Source: Candidatus Latescibacterota bacterium (GTDB lineage Bacteria; Latescibacterota; Latescibacteria; Latescibacterales; Latescibacteraceae). From it: 6,692 nucleotides of DNA. How positions within the stretch are numbered: position 1 is the stretch's first letter; each line of letters opens with the position of its first letter. The position numbers and the translations under genes were made by a program. Location: contig JABHYP010000270.1 of assembly GCA_018656855.1 (NCBI GenBank), positions 1 to 6,692 of the forward strand, in the 5' to 3' direction. The notes beneath the pieces were generated by a model, which did not search any database, had not been told where the DNA came from, and worked only from the letters and a program-made list of their open reading frames with translations. Below, piece by piece: positions 5,511 to 6,692 of the stretch.

Positions 5511-5514
5511 AGGA
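5511..5514 (+). promoter_or_regulatory. Ribosome binding site favouring a TTG start at 5522
   Basis: AGGA lies 7 nt before a TTG at 5522. The only other start in frame is a TTG at 5501, directly after an in-frame TAA at 5498 and without a site. There is no in-frame ATG before codon 40 of the longer reading. Confidence 0.5.
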
Positions 5515-5521
5515 TAATATT

Positions 5522-5875
5522 TTGACGGATAAGGAATTAACAAAAGAAAGAAATATTTTTATCTGTTTTTTTATTCTTGCGTTTGTACTATCTGTTCTTT
5601 TTCAACATTTAAGAATGAATAGTATTTTAAAGATAGATGAGAATTTCCAAACGCATGATTTTCATGGATACACAGTAATTCTGACGTTTTTAAAATGTGT
5701 TTTTTTATACATTGTCTACCGCCTATCCAGATTTTTAAAAGTGTCAATCGGTTTAACAGTTTTATTATGTATCCTGGCGCCGCTCACTCTGTTGCAGTTC
5801 ATACCATTTACAATCTTATTAGTAAGAGTGATGTCTATCAGAAAAATGATGATGGAAACTTTTTTGCAGAAGTGA
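5522..5875 (+). CDS. Small hypothetical membrane protein, three predicted helices
   Basis: I do not recognise this 117-residue protein. It starts LTDKELTKERN and then has a hydrophobic helix IFICFFILAFVLSVLFQHL. A polar loop with DENFQTHDFHGY follows, then a second helix VILTFLKCVFLYIVYRL and a third long hydrophobic stretch, GLTVLLCILAPLTLLQFIPF running into ILLVRVM. It ends in a basic tail with a Met triplet. The start is a TTG, chosen for its ribosome binding site; the TTG at 5501 would add 7 residues. It lies 52 nt after the flippase and 70 nt before the oxidoreductase, with no terminator on either side, so co-transcription is possible. Its GC is about 30% (counted over 5521-5880), far below the flippase. 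Low GC partly follows from Phe, Ile, Leu and Lys codons but also suggests a different origin. Confidence 0.6.
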   Translation: MTDKELTKERNIFICFFILAFVLSVLFQHLRMNSILKIDENFQTHDFHGYTVILTFLKCVFLYIVYRLSRFLKVSIGLTVLLCILAPLTLLQFIPFTILLVRVMSIRKMMMETFLQK

Positions 5876-5945
5876 TTTCACATCTCATTAATGGAATTTA
5901 ATAATTTAATTAGATTACGAAAATTCATTCAATAAAGGAGCGAAA

Positions 5946-6692
5946 ATGCCAAAGCGAAGAACCTTTTTGAAAACCGCGGCCGTAACCGGAATGACAGCCG
6001 GTTCATTGTCCCTCGGATCGCCACCTTCACAGGCTGCTGAGAAAAGAATTGATCCTCGAAAACCCTTTAAGCGGACATCCCGTTTCAAAAGTGAACTTGT
6101 TACCATAGGTATGGTCGGCGGTAATGGAGCTCATACAAGAGGCATATGGGGTCAAAATTGGAATCCTGATGACACTCATATACGAACTACAGGTATGAAT
6201 TGTCAATATGTATGGTGTCTGAGAGAAGAAGACAATCAGTTTTATAAAGACAAATATGGTTTTGAGCCGGTCAGGAACCCGGAAGACATGATAGGGAAAA
6301 TTGACGGTGTATTCGTGGATGATTTTGACGGTACTGCAGTGAATCACCTAATGGCAAAACCCTTTCTCGAAGCGGGTATCCCTACTTTTGTAAACCGCCC
6401 CTGCTCAACATCTATGGAAAAAACAAGATTTTTAACCGAAACAGCCGATAAACACAAAACCCCCCTTATGTGCGGCTCCACCTGGGAATATACGGAAAGC
6501 TGCGGCGATGTACGCGCTTCTCTGCGAAGTGTCAATGAAATAAAAGGGTATGTTGCACACAACTCGATGAGTGATTATTACACTCACGGGGTTCATGGAG
6601 TCTATTACATATACTCCTGCCTGAAAGATGAGATCAGAAAAGGGAGAGGAGCGGCAGTTGCAGCATCTTATATGACTCCCGACTGGAAAAGT
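5946..6692 (+). CDS. Tat-exported Gfo/Idh/MocA-like oxidoreductase, 3' end off window
   Basis: The frame is open from the ATG at 5946 to the right edge (249 codons), with AAGGAG 5 nt before the start. Residues 1-30 form a Tat signal: KRRTFLK (3-9), a weakly hydrophobic stretch and a site near SQA-A (28-31). The body begins a Rossmann-like fold: VTIGMVGGNGAHTRG (52-66) in place of the usual GxGxxG, then DGVFVDDFDGTAVNHLMAKPF (120-140), LEAGIPTFVNRP (141-152), and helix and strand to LMCGSTW (174-180). HGVHGVYYIYS (214-224) resembles the H-rich motif of the second domain. This order is that of Gfo/Idh/MocA NAD(P)-dependent sugar-type dehydrogenases. The usual EKP motif reads NRP, so the catalytic Lys is Arg151. 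The enzyme would act in the periplasm with a cofactor bound before export. The substrate is unknown. The family call is by pattern and the C-terminus is unseen. Confidence 0.75.
   Translation, partial: MPKRRTFLKTAAVTGMTAGSLSLGSPPSQAAEKRIDPRKPFKRTSRFKSELVTIGMVGGNGAHTRGIWGQNWNPDDTHIRTTGMNCQYVWCLREEDNQFYKDKYGFEPVRNPEDMIGKIDGVFVDDFDGTAVNHLMAKPFLEAGIPTFVNRPCSTSMEKTRFLTETADKHKTPLMCGSTWEYTESCGDVRASLRSVNEIKGYVAHNSMSDYYTHGVHGVYYIYSCLKDEIRKGRGAAVAASYMTPDWKS

Noticed and set aside
5482..5517. 11-codon leader frame between flippase and small membrane protein
   Set aside because: No ribosome binding site and no attenuator-like hairpin follows.
5695..5901. 68-codon + strand frame overlapping the small membrane protein
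   Set aside because: It lies in another frame within a better-supported hydrophobic gene and has no ribosome binding site or domain.

Overview
The window looks like an ordinary chromosomal stretch of a Gram-negative bacterium, probably an environmental or uncultured lineage of the FCB/PVC type. This guess rests on mixed, moderate base composition, a polysaccharide-lipid flippase, a rhomboid protease with a C-terminal acidic/EK-rich domain of the DUF6576 kind, and a Tat-exported Gfo/Idh/MocA-type oxidoreductase. Such Tat-exported oxidoreductases are especially numerous in Planctomycetes-like and Latescibacteria-like genomes. No rRNA, tRNA or CRISPR is visible, and the taxonomic guess is weak.

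Layout, left to right. (1) Bases 2-178 are the C-terminal end of an IS1380-type (DDE group 1) transposase whose body lies off the left edge. (2) After a 216-nt gap holding a good sigma70-like promoter comes a secreted C45/choloylglycine-hydrolase-like Ntn amidohydrolase (395-1519). (3) A 559-nt gene-free stretch (1520-2078) has several hairpins and a strong + strand intrinsic terminator at 1959-1987 that has no gene immediately upstream. (4) A rhomboid protease (2079-2924) lies on the minus strand. (5) The divergent intergenic region 2925-3280 carries a perfect 10-1-10 palindrome. (6) A macrodomain protein (3281-3820) follows on the plus strand. (7) A 140-nt spacer contains a 56-bp degenerate heptamer tandem array. 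(8) A Wzx/PST-type flippase follows (3961-5469), then a very AT-rich small three-helix membrane protein (5522-5875). (9) The start of a Tat-exported Gfo/Idh/MocA-like protein (5946 onward) is cut by the right edge.

How the genes relate: apart from the rhomboid, all genes point right. No terminator is seen between the macrodomain gene and the right edge, so macrodomain, flippase, small membrane protein and oxidoreductase could share transcripts. Their functions (ADP-ribose metabolite hydrolysis, envelope glycan export, unknown, sugar-type dehydrogenase) do not form an obvious pathway. I see no convincing undescribed multi-gene system. The most checkable leads are the IS-end/hydrolase promoter junction, the orphan terminator with a possible small transcript, the palindrome, the heptamer array, and the altered EKP motif in the oxidoreductase.
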